NCBI GenBank assembly: GCA_021432635.1
Contig: MU270026.1
Span: 957,311 to 1,021,310, forward strand
Length of the DNA stretch: 64,000 bases
Direction of reading: 5' to 3'
Source: Thozetella sp. PMI_491
Taxonomy: Eukaryota; Ascomycota; Sordariomycetes; Chaetosphaeriales; Chaetosphaeriaceae
Below are positions 21,901-32,521 of the stretch, piece by piece (the first letter of the stretch is position 1; every line of letters begins with the position of its first letter). Made by a program: the position numbers and the translations under genes. Under the pieces are notes generated by a model. It did not search any database and was not told where the DNA came from. It saw nothing but the letters and a program-made list of their open reading frames with translations.

Positions 21901-22815
21901 ATGGCGCTCAACGGATCCCGATCACTCATTTCTTCCTATTCTCGAGCCCTACGCCAATGCAGGTGCCCATCGACGGGGCCGGCCTCCCTGCGGCCCCTTT
22001 CCTCGTCGTCGCGACGGGCCGCCGAGACCACAAGCGCCGAAGAGGCGCTCGACCAGGACCGGCCGCGCTGGTCCTACACGCCGGAGAGGATGAAGGGCCC
22101 GGGATTCTCGATCAACGTCGTCAAGGACCCTCGGCGCAAGATATGGTCGGTGAATCAAGACCCCAAGAAGCTCGACGCCATGTACAACCGGCTGCTCGGC
22201 CCCGGCGGCGACCGGTTGCTTCCCGACGAGATCAAGTGGCTAGCTGTCACGCACAAGAGCTTCGATCACGGCAGGAGAGGCTACAATACAAAGCTAGCCT
22301 ACTTTGGTACGTGGCCACCAGGCAGTGCCGCCGCTGCCATGTCGCGCTTGAGCTGACCCTGACCTCTTCCTGCAGGACGTCTCATCCTCGCGCAAGAGTC
22401 CACGCGAGCTATCGTCACTGGTGCCCAGCCCGAACAGATCGAGATCCAAGATCCCTACGGCCGCGAACCCTTCCGGCATCCAGCCCTCTCCAATGTCGAC
22501 AAGCTGAGCCGCCAGCAACCACGAACCCTACTCACTCACGACAAGATTCGGCAGCTGGCGGTCGACGTCGGCCTTGCGGACGTGGTGCGCTGGAAGCCCA
22601 GACTGGTACGGTCCCCCTGTCTCTTTGCCCCCCCCCTCTTTCGTAGCACCTGCTGACACAGTCTTTGATAGCCTGAAAATCTCGAGGGCTCCGGCGTCGT
22701 CGCAGTCTTGAACTCGACTGTGTATGCGATTATTGGGGCTATCTCCCTCCAGCAGGGCGCCGAGGTGGCCGGCAAGATAGTCCGAGAGAAGATACTCAAA
22801 CGGCTTGGGAGCTGA
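21901..22815 (+). CDS. MRPL15: Mitochondrial large-subunit ribosomal protein mL57
   Basis: Exons 21901-22306, 22376-22605 and 22672-22815; 259 aa. Introns are 69 nt (GTACGT...TGCAG) and 66 nt (GTACGG...GATAG). The first 40 or so residues are Arg/Ser-rich without acids, a mitochondrial presequence. The body has an RNase III-like fold: LLPDEIKWLAVTHKSFDHG and YNTKLAYFGRLILAQ match the mL57/Mrpl15 family, where the catalytic acidic residues of RNase III are lost. The C-terminal VLNSTVYAIIGAISLQQG is also typical. It is a structural protein of the mitochondrial 54S subunit. Confidence 0.9.
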
Positions 22816-23216
22816 GCTGAGTAGGTTGCGGGACGATGTGGAACGATGTGTATAACACTGTACAACAATGGAGGCACACTCCAGGCGCATTGGCAGAATT
22901 GACATACCCACTTCGACGGCGCTTGTTAGCAGCCTCTTCGACCACAGTTCGAGTAAAGGGTCGCCTAAGCTTCCCGCCTCGTTGCAAACGCCGTCCTAGG
23001 TCACACTCTTGGCGGATCTCGCCGATGTAGCTCTCCATCTTATGGATATATGTCTTCCCACTCTGGGAGTAACGTTCAGGCTTTGACTAGAACTAGATAT
23101 GGATATGGATACATATTAAATTCTGTACATGAGTAATCTCTCCGTCGCATGTAAGCGCGGGATTCTGTAAAAAATCTCAGGCGCCAAGAGAGGGCGTGGC
23201 GCCGTGTCATCGCTAG
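22816..23216. other. Convergent 3' region, no gene seen
   Basis: About 400 bases between the stops of mL57 (+) and the 2EXR gene (-). No supported frame; it should hold both terminators. Confidence 0.5.
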
Positions 23217-24272
23217 TCACCAGCTCCCATCGAAACTGATGTCCATCACTTTTAACTGATTCATACCGACTTTCATCCATCCGTTCTCCTCGCGGAACTG
23301 CATTCCGCGACTCAAGACGAAGCGCCGATAGTGGTCGCTAGCGTCGCTGGCGCCGCAGTCTTCCAGCAGCACCTTGCCACCTCCCCAGTTCGGCGGAGGC
23401 ACTCGTTCTGCGTACATGAACATGGAAAACTCCTCCAAGTCCGCAAACACGGTCCGCGCAAACACGCGTAAGGTCGCGCTCCCGGCAGCGTGCAACCAAG
23501 GCGCTACACTCAGCGCTAGCCGTCGAAGGCCTTTGGGTGATCGGTCCGGGTCGCCACCGGATAGTCGCCGACCGGCTGTGGGCCAAGACACCACCTCATC
23601 GCGCCGACGGAACCAGTCGAGTAGGCGTGTGAGCCGCTCGAACGGCGGGTCCCCAAGCACCGCCAAGGTGTCGGTCTCGAGGTTCATGTAGAGGAGGCGG
23701 TCACTCCCGCCTAGTAAGTCGCCGGGCCGCTCCGAGGTCTGGTCACCCGTAAGCAGGAAGAGGGGCATGGCGACCGTATAGTGCTCGAGTGCGGCTGCGC
23801 GAGCCTCTGCGTTCACCGAGAGGGCCGCGGGATTCCGCGACAGCGACAGCCACCGCGTCACCCCGCCGCCATGGCGGTCGGAGTCGGCGTAGTGGGTGCG
23901 GCGCGTGTGCAGCTCGATGGTACGGGGCTCGAAAGAAAGCGCCCAGATCTGGAGCCGTAGCTCGGCTGGTAGGCGCGGGAAGTATGTGAAGGTAGCGGGA
24001 GGAGCAGCTAGGGGCTCCTCGGTGCGCGGCGGCGGGGTTATGGGGTCGTCTATGGCGGTGACGCTGACGACCGGCGGGGTGCCGCCTTGTACCAGAGGCT
24101 TGGGCGACGGGGAACCCCGCCCGTCGGGTGCGCCGGCGACGTGCGACAGCTTGGTAACGAATCGCGGGAACGAGTCCCGCCCGGTCCAGGGCTTGCAGCT
24201 GATTTCCTGGGCCTCGGGGAGCGAGGTAAGCAGGGCGAGCAGGTCCAGCCCCCGGTCCTCGCGGGAGGCCAT
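23217..24272 (-). CDS. 2EXR domain protein
   Basis: Single exon, 351 aa, from the first ATG (MASREDRGLD). The middle contains FTYFPRLPAELRLQIWALSF, the hallmark of the fungal 2EXR domain, followed by LSLSRNPAALSVNAEARAAA and a region on leaf-like conserved Trp/Tyr residues up to the C-terminal FDGSW. The N-terminal 100 residues are Pro/Ser-rich and probably disordered. 2EXR proteins are abundant in ascomycetes and mostly uncharacterised, so no function is assigned. The frame is very GC-rich, which opens long shadow frames on the other strand. Confidence 0.85.
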   Translation of the reverse strand: MASREDRGLDLLALLTSLPEAQEISCKPWTGRDSFPRFVTKLSHVAGAPDGRGSPSPKPLVQGGTPPVVSVTAIDDPITPPPRTEEPLAAPPATFTYFPRLPAELRLQIWALSFEPRTIELHTRRTHYADSDRHGGGVTRWLSLSRNPAALSVNAEARAAALEHYTVAMPLFLLTGDQTSERPGDLLGGSDRLLYMNLETDTLAVLGDPPFERLTRLLDWFRRRDEVVSWPTAGRRLSGGDPDRSPKGLRRLALSVAPWLHAAGSATLRVFARTVFADLEEFSMFMYAERVPPPNWGGGKVLLEDCGASDASDHYRRFVLSRGMQFREENGWMKVGMNQLKVMDISFDGSW

Positions 24273-25010
24273 TGCGATGGCACGCACGTGCTGTAATTTG
24301 GGTGAGGGCGGAAAGCGGAAGTGTGCGGCGTGAGCCGCTGTGATCGGCGCTGATTTAGTCCCAGAGCGTTGGGCCGCGTCCGCCTACCACCACCAGTTCC
24401 GGGCGGCTGGGAGCGGGCCGAGAAGAACATGGAAGGATGGGACAACCCTCTCAGGAAAATCCCAGCCAGGATGCTTCCAGAGAGAGAGGGAGCAAGACAC
24501 CTAACCCCCCTTCGGAGGGATTGGGCCGGATAGAAATACGAATGACAAGACTGGATCCTAGCCTGGGGGAGGCGGCACACCGCGGGTGAGGGGAGAGGGT
24601 TTCCTCGCAGCCGCCTCAGCCCGGGGCTTACATGCTTCTTCCTGGGGGGCTTTCACCGCAGAGGAGCGCTAGAGAGCGGAGGCACCGCCTGCTGGAGCGA
24701 AGACCCAAAGAAACATCTTGTGCGACAATGACGTCACGCAAGCCGGTACGCCATTCTTGTTTGCGACGGGGGGGGGGGCCGAAATTAACGTTAAGGCACA
24801 TGCAATTCAGGGCCGACAGGAGAAGGACCCTGCTAAAGTTTCGCCTACTCCTCCGCCCAACGAAAGAGGAGGGTATAAGAGTCTCGCTTCTGCTCCACCC
24901 GGAACCCACCTCCCCCAGTATTTCCAACGGCTCCGTCTCCGTCTCCAGTCGCATTCTGGGCCATGTGCCACAATACCCCTGAGTCAGACAATTCCCCTAG
25001 GCCAAGTTCT
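24273..25010. other. Intergenic, no gene seen
   Basis: About 740 bases between the 2EXR start and the P450 stop, including a 10-base G-run near 24769. No supported frame. Confidence 0.5.
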
Positions 25011-26987
25011 CTAGGCCAAGTGCCGTGAAGCGTTCCGAGTCAGCCGCACCTTCATCATGGTTCCATCCACCGGCTTGGCGGTGATTTTGCGTGTCTGGGA
25101 CGTGTCAGTCTGTGGCTATACTCGAGCCCTGGCCAAGGAAAAGAGATAGCAGATGCACCAGCGACATGGACGGGGTGGAGGCAGTGACGTGAGGAGCGGC
25201 GAAAGGCGGAAGGGGGGCCTGACTAACATTGTATAGTTCTGATACCACCTCGTATTGGCCTTTTCCACCCAGCACGGGTGCACCGGCAGCGTCCAGGGCC
25301 GGCTTGCCCACTCCCACCTTGACGAAGTCGTAGCGGCGCGCCACTACGGCGAGGATGACGCGCGCCTCGATGTTGGCGAGCTCCTGGCCGATGCAATTCC
25401 GTGGCCCTCTCTCGAACGGCCTCCAGGCACCCTTGGGCACCGTCCCATGCCCCTGGTCCTTGTCCTTTTCCTCCCATGGGGCATCGTCCTTCTCCATGCT
25501 GGTGTCGGTGTCGCCTAGCCAGCGCTCCGGCACGAAGTCATCAGCGGTTGGTCCGAACACGGCCGGGTCGCGCTGGATGAGGTACGCGCAGTTGTAGATG
25601 ACCATGCCGTCCACGCAAACCTCCTCGCCGCTAGGCATTCGTAGCATGCAGTTGGACCCCAGGGGCGCCATGCGTGCGGTGGCGCCCGGGGGGTGGAGCC
25701 GCAGGATCTCCTTTATAACCGCTGACGCGTACGTCATGCGCCGCACAAGGTCGTCGCCGTCGGCCGACAACAGCCGCGCGCGGATGGTAGCCGGGTCCGG
25801 GTCCGGCCCGAAGATGTCGTCCAGCTCGGCCCGCAGCGCCGCGAGTGCCGCGGGCGTCCGGGAGAGCTCGTACATGGCCCAGCAGAGGAGGATGCTGGTT
25901 GTGTCGTGGCCGGCGAACAGGAACGTCTTGAGCTGGTCGCAAGTGTCCTGGAGGATGTCGTCGGTCAGGACGTCAACGTCCTGCAGGCTCAGTGACAGCA
26001 CGCTACGGGACTTCTTAGCCCCCGGCTGTCCCATCTCAGCAAACTTCGCGCGCACGATGTCCGTCAGGAGCGCATTGATCTGCCGGCCCAGTCGGTAGCG
26101 CTTCCACTCTTCCCGCGGCCGTAGCCACCATGGCACTCGGCCTTCGTCGTTCGGATACGACGTTATCAGCTCGTCGTACAGCTGGATAAACTGACCCTGC
26201 CGCGCGCGCTCGGCATGTTGGGCGTTGAAGTCGAACTCCATCACAACCGCACCTGGGAAGCCGAAGTGAGCGACTGTCTCGGAGGAGGAGTTCAACCTGC
26301 CACTTACCGATGATGTCGAACGTCAGGTTTATCGTGAGCTTCTCAAGAGAAAAGGCCTCTCCGGTGCGAGCATAGCTGTCCAGCTGTTCGAGGAATAGCC
26401 ATGTTTTATCCAGGATCGTAGGCAAGAAGAGCATGAGATGGCTGGGGGCGAAGCCCGGGTTGAACCGCTTACGCATCGTTTTCCAGTCCTCGTCTTGCTT
26501 CAACAGAATGGACCGCCGCCCGATTAGATGGACCAAGGAGTGCACCGTTGGCGACTTGGGTGTGCTCCATGGGAAGAGCTTAGATGATCTAGAGATTTGC
26601 TCGGCAACTTCGTGGTTCGCGACGACGCACATTGGATACGCCACCGGCCGAAGATCAAGCAGGAAGATTGGCGGGTTTCCAAGGTCCTGTTTGATGTCGT
26701 TTAGGACGATGTCTGGCCCGGTGAGCATAACTTCTCTACCAACTACCATTCGCGGGCACCAAATACCCAGGCAGGGTCAGGGAGGTCTGGGACGCGAGCA
26801 ACTCACCAATATGTCGATTCGGGTCGCCCCGTTTGATGTAGCTAACTAGAGCCGTCATGTGGCCCCAGATCAGCGACGTCGGCAGGCTGGGAACGCGTGC
26901 GTGCTGCTTGAAGCGGAAGTACTTTACCCGGGACCAGAGGAAGGTCCCGAGCAGCAGGAGCGCCACCAGCAGCGATTGGATAAGCAT
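25011..26987 (-). CDS. Cytochrome P450 (CYP59-like), four exons
   Basis: Exons 26987-26807, 26742-26308, 26252-25228 and 25094-25011; about 574 aa. The N-terminal LLVALLLLGTFLW anchors it in the ER. Motifs in order: helix I FAGHDTTS, ExxR in IKEILRLHPP, PERW, and the heme loop FERGPRNCIGQELA with the Cys ligand. The last exon supplies the beta-sheet end KITAKPVDGTMMKV, which a read-through of the third exon would lose; its 133-nt intron is the longest here and could alternatively end 15 bases earlier (acceptor before 25109). GHMTALVSYIKRGDP and DLRPVAYP resemble the CYP59 group that includes sterigmatocystin-pathway enzymes. No pathway genes lie beside it, so the substrate is open. Confidence 0.88.
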
Positions 26988-29229
26988 CTCGTGGGAAAGA
27001 AAGGTATGACTGCAGTGGGCAAGGGTCCAGATAGGGTAGCTATAGGATTCCGGGACCCAGCAACCAGGTCGTTGGGCTCGACAATAGAGGTGTGAGGTTG
27101 CTCAAGGAGAAGCCGGTGCGGGAGGACGGCGGTGGTTTCACACTATCTAGCGCTCAGACGGCTGGAGCCGTGGGCGCTCTGGTCCCAAAGGCCACATCGA
27201 GCTATTTCCAGGCCGTCCGATCACTACCCGCCCTCTAGGAAGCACGCCAAGGTGTGGCTCGACTCGCTCCGCCAACTGGCGAGCCGAGGCGGACACACAC
27301 GGCAGTCGGGCGTCCCGGTGCACTAGCTACGCGTGCATTTGGGCCTACTATGTGCAAACCACATTGGCACCCTAATCTAGTGTATCATTGAGCGACATAT
27401 GTGCATACCCCGTCTCGGAGCCAAGGAGCCGAGGCCAATGGCATCGCGGGCCAACGTCTCCACCCACTCTTCTCCCAAACTTCGAGACATCCCCGTTAGG
27501 AAACCCATGTATTCGTCGCGTCACCGCAAGCCAGGTCTTCGCTACGGTGGCGGTGGTGGGGCATCATCCACGACTTCATGGATGCATTGGTGGCGAGTGA
27601 TTGGGGCGTTGTTTCTCGGTTTTGGGAGAAAAAAACCGCCGTCAGTAGCGCAGAGCTAAAGGTCAAGTGGTCGCGATTCTGCAGCAGGCCGATAATTGGG
27701 GGACCCACGGTGTATAAGCCAGACGGGTAACCACCGCGGACGACCCCCGCTCCTGGGGCCTTTTGCGCGCACTTTTGTCGTATTGATACCAGTCATTATC
27801 TCCCTTGCGATACGTATACAGCATGGGCTGAACAAAAGGTGGCTGCCATTGCGTCAAATTACCAGCCCCTGGTTTCTATGGACCGGGAGACAATCCGGTT
27901 GTGAATGGCTTGCATATGCGGGCCCCTAATAGTTATAACTAGTAGAGATGCCCTCCAGACGACCATGGCCAGAGGCTACACCACATGAGACATCTGTGCA
28001 GACGCCCTCGCTCTCTCGACAGAGTCTAGCCCGCCGTTAGTCTCGACGGAGGTCCCCTTTGTCTTCCGCGCAAAGATCCAGCAAGGTTAGCCCCGCAATT
28101 GCCGTGTTTAGCTTCCACGCGATGTCCGTTCTGCACGAGTTGCATAGGTGCAAGGGTTCTACACACCACCTTGTTATCAGGCATTCATTGGGTGGGATCG
28201 GACCCGCCCTCAGTACCTAGCAGCGCCTCAGTATACCAAGCAGCGCACATCCGAACAAGGGCCCAAGTCACACAACTCGCCCCAGTCCCACGCTAGCTAT
28301 CTTGAGCACCGTACTTTGTGTATGTACTTCCTATGCCACGCACGCGACGCCGAAAAGGTGCCTCCACACTTCTGTGCGACAACCGCCGGGGGACGAGACC
28401 TCGTTGTTCTGCCATAATAACTCCTTTTCCGTTGCTTCGCGGCACCTATTCCCACAAGGTATCAATGCAGCAGCCACAAGGTTGTATTCGTGCCATTTCA
28501 AAAGGACTGGCATCTGTCATCGGCACGAAGGCGCATGGCTGGGGTATGGGCCAGCTACGAAACCTTAAATTCTAGATCATAGATATCTCGATACGTATCG
28601 CCATCACTTCGTAGAGGTTGAAACGTTCAGCAAGCAGACTACGCCGGAGTTAGATTTATCCTCCGAAGTTGCTCCGGGTTCTCGAATACGCAAGGCACTT
28701 CCCTCTCACCTTCCACGCCTCTCTAGAAGTCCTGTGTTCCGGTATTTCAACCATCGGCGGGCCGCCTTATTAGCACACATATCATCCCCGCGCCATCTTG
28801 GGCAAATCCCCTCTGCATCGGCTGAATACTTGTGTGCCGCCCTCTCCTCCCCCGTAACGTTTCCTTGGAGCGGCTTTGTGGGACCGGAGCGGTTAAACGC
28901 TGGCCGTGACGTAAAACAATCATGTCCATCGTACTGCTTTTGGAAATTGAGCTGTAGTAAAATGCTCCTTGGCCTCACATCCGCTCTGGCTCCAGGGACG
29001 AGCTTACCCCTCGGTGCTCTTGGCCCATCTTTACAGTCCCCGCCGGCCGAGACAGGGCTTTATCCAACATGAAGGCTTGCCGGCTGATCATGAGCAGACG
29101 GAGCCAGCTCGGCTGTCCCTAGCCGGCCATAGGCTTGACTACTCGCCTAGTAGCCTTGCCCACCAGCACGTCGCGTAGGGAAACCCGTGATCTTATCGTT
29201 TTCAAAGAAGTTCGGCCCATGTCGCAATC
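26988..29229. other. 2.2 kb spacer, no gene seen
   Basis: Longest well-sequenced gap between the P450 and the secreted GMC gene, which diverge from it. Short frames only, none with motifs or plausible splice partners that I could find. It must hold both promoters. Confidence 0.5.
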
Positions 29230-31305
29230 ATGCACTACATCGGAGCTTTTCTAGCCGTCGCGTTCGTCTGCGAAACCGCAGCCCTCGTGCTGCGAGACGG
29301 GTCCCACCCGACAATCCTCGCAACTAGCGCAGATGTCGCATCGGCTTACGACTATGTCATTGTGGGGGGTGGAACATCCGGGCTAACGGTGGCAGATAGG
29401 CTCACCGAAGATGGAAAGACATCTGTATTGGTCATCGAATATGGACAGTTGAGTACGCCAGGCCAGCGAGGAAATGCGGTCGAGCGCATTGCTAATACAG
29501 TAGGCACTAGGCGACTCTCCTCGCATCAGTACGGTGCAGGGCGGCTTCCAGGGGATGGATGCAAACTTCCTCTACGACATCACTTCGGTTCCCCAGGTCA
29601 ACCTGCGCAACCGCACGGCGCCGGTGACGATCGGCAAGGTCCTGGGTGGCAGCTCGGCCGTCAATGCCATGATGACTCTTCGCGGCGCCGCCGAGGACTT
29701 TGATCGATGGGGTAGCTTCTTTGGCAACGCATCCGAGTGGTCGTGGAACGGACTGCTCCCGTATTTCAAGCGGGCTCTCACCTTTGTTCCCCCGGACGCG
29801 AGCGTCACCAAAGCTGCCAACATCACATACAACACAGCCTTCTGGGGCAACACCTCTGGGGTGTTCGCGGGTTGGCCTTCGTACCAGTTTCCGGGCACGA
29901 CTGCTATGGTGGAGGCATTTAGAGAGATCCCTGGCGTCGAATTCCCAGGGGACAGCGGTGCCGGCCGCCCCGGAGTGTACTGGTACCCGACATTCATGGA
30001 CCCCAAGACAGTAACGCGTTCCTATGCCAGGACCGGTCACTACAGCAACTACAACCGGTCAAACTATGCAGTGGTCACTGGCTCGAAAGTCAACAAGATA
30101 CTGCTCAACGGAACCACAGCGACTGGTGTCTCGTTTGTCCCTAGTGGTCGGACCACTAGTGCAGCTACAGCGAAAACAACCACCGTTGTGACTGCCCGGA
30201 AAGAAGTTATCCTCGCAGCTGGTGGTATCCACAGCCCTCAGGTACTCCAACTGAGCGGAATCGGCCCAAAAAAGGTTCTAGCCGCTGCCAACATCAGCAC
30301 TGTCGTGGACCTCCCCGGCGTGGGTCAGAATTTCCAGGACCATCCGATGCTCCAGATGTCAATCACTTGTGAGGCAGACCCTCGGTCTAAGAAGCCATTT
30401 CAGCTAACCCACGTGCAGTTGACAACTTCACCTACCGCCCGTCCCAAGACGATCTCTTCCAGAACGCCACGTTCCGCAGTTGGGCGCAGTCCGTGTGGTC
30501 CGCCAACAAGACAGGGCCATATTCTATTGCCACCGGCAACGCCGCTGCCTGGCTTCCCTTCCGCGTAATATCCCCGCGGTGGGAAGAGGTGGCCGCGAAT
30601 CTCGCATCACAGGACCACGGCGCCTACCTCCCCGCCGATACGCACTCCACCGTGGTAGCGGGGTACAAGGAGCAGATGAAGTCCTTTGCGCGGGCCCTCC
30701 GAGGCAACAACACGGCCTTCTACAACGCCGTCATTAGCGGGGGGTCGACGAGCGGAGCGTTGGTAGACTTACACCCTCTAAGCCGAGGGACGGTCAACGT
30801 GAACCCTAAGGACCCCGAGGGCAGCGAGCCCATCGTGGACTACCGCACCCTGAGCAATCCCATCGACACCACTCTCATGGTTGATATGCTGCGGTTCACG
30901 AGGCGGTACTATATGAACACCACCATCAACAAACAGTTCAGTCCCCGCGAGAACTCGCCGGGGGCGAAGGTGCAAAGTGACGCGGATTTCGCCTCCTATC
31001 TAGCAGATTCCTTATCGCCAACCGAGTTTCATCCCGTCGGTACCTGCGCAATGCTCCCCAAGGCTCTGGGCGGGGTTGTTGACGAAAAGCTAAAGGTTTA
31101 TGGGGTCAATAACCTGAGGATCGTGGATGGGAGTATCATGCCGACGCTTCCTGGTGGCAATACGTGCCAACCGGTATATGCGGTTGCGGAAAAGGCAAGA
31201 GTCCTTGGCCATTCTCAGCCTAACCGATTATATACTGACTTCGTTTAGGCCGCCGATCTAATCAAGCTCGACCGCGATTTGCCTGTGCCAAAGTCCAATG
31301 CTTAA
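29230..31305 (+). CDS. Secreted GMC oxidoreductase
   Basis: Exons 29230-29452, 29511-30368, 30419-31194 and 31249-31305; about 637 aa. A signal peptide (HYIGAFLAVAFVCETAALVL) precedes the FAD motif DYVIVGGGTSGLTVADRL. TIGKVLGGSSAVNAMMTLRG and GGIHSPQVLQLSGIGP are the two PROSITE-type GMC signatures; the catalytic His lies in FHPVGTCAM and the partner Asn in GGNTCQPVYA. There are many N-glycosylation sites. The 58- and 50-nt introns are canonical; the last, 31195-31248, starts with GCAAGA, a GC-AG intron at the same motif (AEK|AAD) as in the other GMC gene. Likely an extracellular aryl-alcohol, glucose or choline-type oxidase or dehydrogenase; substrate unknown. Confidence 0.92.
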
Positions 31306-31729
31306 CTGCTTCACCGGCGCCCTTTAACACGAATCGTCGATGCGGAGGAGGTGGGAAAGAAGAAGAGGTCGTACGATAGGAGGAAAAAGGGACAGCAAAT
31401 AAAACAACGGAATTCTAGTTGGCCCGGTTTATGCCTTACCTTCTCTTAGTTATATCCAAGTACAAAAGAGATGTATATATCCTGTGTACATATACAGACA
31501 TATACTTGTAGTAGGACCGAGGCAATAGGAAGATAAGAAATTGCTTCCAGTCTTTACGACAACAAATGGCCATTCCCGGCAATGGTCAATGGATACTGGA
31601 AACTTTTAATCGACATTTCCTTCGGTGCATTCTCCGCCAAAGCTACCAATCTTGGCTCAGGAAATCTTCCCTATATGTACATCTAATGATCCCGAAAGCC
31701 CCTCTCGATTGGAATATCTTTTATTCCAT
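31306..31729. other. Convergent 3' region, no gene seen
   Basis: About 420 bases between the stops of the secreted GMC gene (+) and the Gly-rich protein gene (-); contains repeats of TATA/ATAC type near 31480. No gene seen. Confidence 0.5.
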
Positions 31730-32521
31730 TTAAAGGCTGCAAAAGCCGTTGAGGCAGACGACCAGGCCGCCGCAGTCCGCATTGGTCTTGCACGCATTCC
31801 CTGGGCAGTGTTAGCTCACGAATAGCCTCCCGGGCCTTCAAGGGGGACCCTACCGATGTTGGAAGCTCCAGAGCCCGACGTGGGGGACGAAGTGGGACGG
31901 CGGGTGGCCGTGGCAGCGGGTGCGGTCGGCTCGTCTTCATCGCCATCTAGACAATGGCCGCGGTTAGCTATCTATTACTGTGTGACCGCGAGTATAGAAA
32001 AGGTACTCACCTTCGGCGCCACCGGTTCCAGTGCCGGCGCCAGTGCCGGTACCAGTGGTGGGAGTTGGGGTATCCTCGTCCCCATCCTCACCACCAGAGC
32101 CTGGGGTAGTGCCAGTGCCGCCGGAGCCGCCGCCACGGCCGCCTCCACCGAAGCCACCGAAGCCACCACCGCCCGAACCCCGGCCGCTGCCGGAGCCAGT
32201 ACCAGTACCGCCACCGCGCGAAGGAGTAGTCTCTTCGTCATCATCACCCCCGCCAGTGCTGCCGCCTCCGAAACCTCCGCCACGACCGCCTCCACCGAAA
32301 CCACCGCCCCGGCCGGTGGAACCGGACCCGTCTTCATCATCGTCTTCGCCGCCGCCTTGACCGCCACCGAAGCCGCCACCGCCGAAACCACCGCCGCCTC
32401 CGAAGCCACCGCCGCCGAAGCCGCCCTGCCGGACGACGACCTTAGCCATGGTGGTGACACCGCCCTGGGCGAGGGCGATCGAGGCGAGGGAGAACCCCGC
32501 GAGCATGAAAACCGACTTCAT
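31730..32521 (-). CDS. Secreted Gly-rich protein with acidic blocks and 4-Cys tail
   Basis: Exons 32521-32011, 31946-31854 and 31800-31730; about 224 aa. Introns are 64 nt (GTGAGT...CTAG) and 53 nt (GTAGGG...CCCAG, branch GCTAAC). A signal peptide ends near SIALA|QGG. The mature chain is mostly (G)nF, S and T repeats with three acidic clusters (EDDDEDG, DDDEE, EDGDED). Splicing then produces a Thr/Pro linker and the ending NACKTNADCGGLVVCLNGFC, with spacing C-x5-C-x5-C-x4-C, suggesting two disulfides. Unspliced frames lack this tail, which is why it is easily missed. The layout fits a cell-wall or extracellular matrix protein, or a small cysteine-motif effector; function unknown. Opposite-strand Pro-rich frames are shadows. 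Confidence 0.8.

Noticed and set aside
32031-32360. Proline-rich plus-strand frame and Ala/Thr-rich frames on the same strand.
   Set aside because: They are antisense shadows of the Gly-rich secreted protein on the minus strand, which has a signal peptide and introns.
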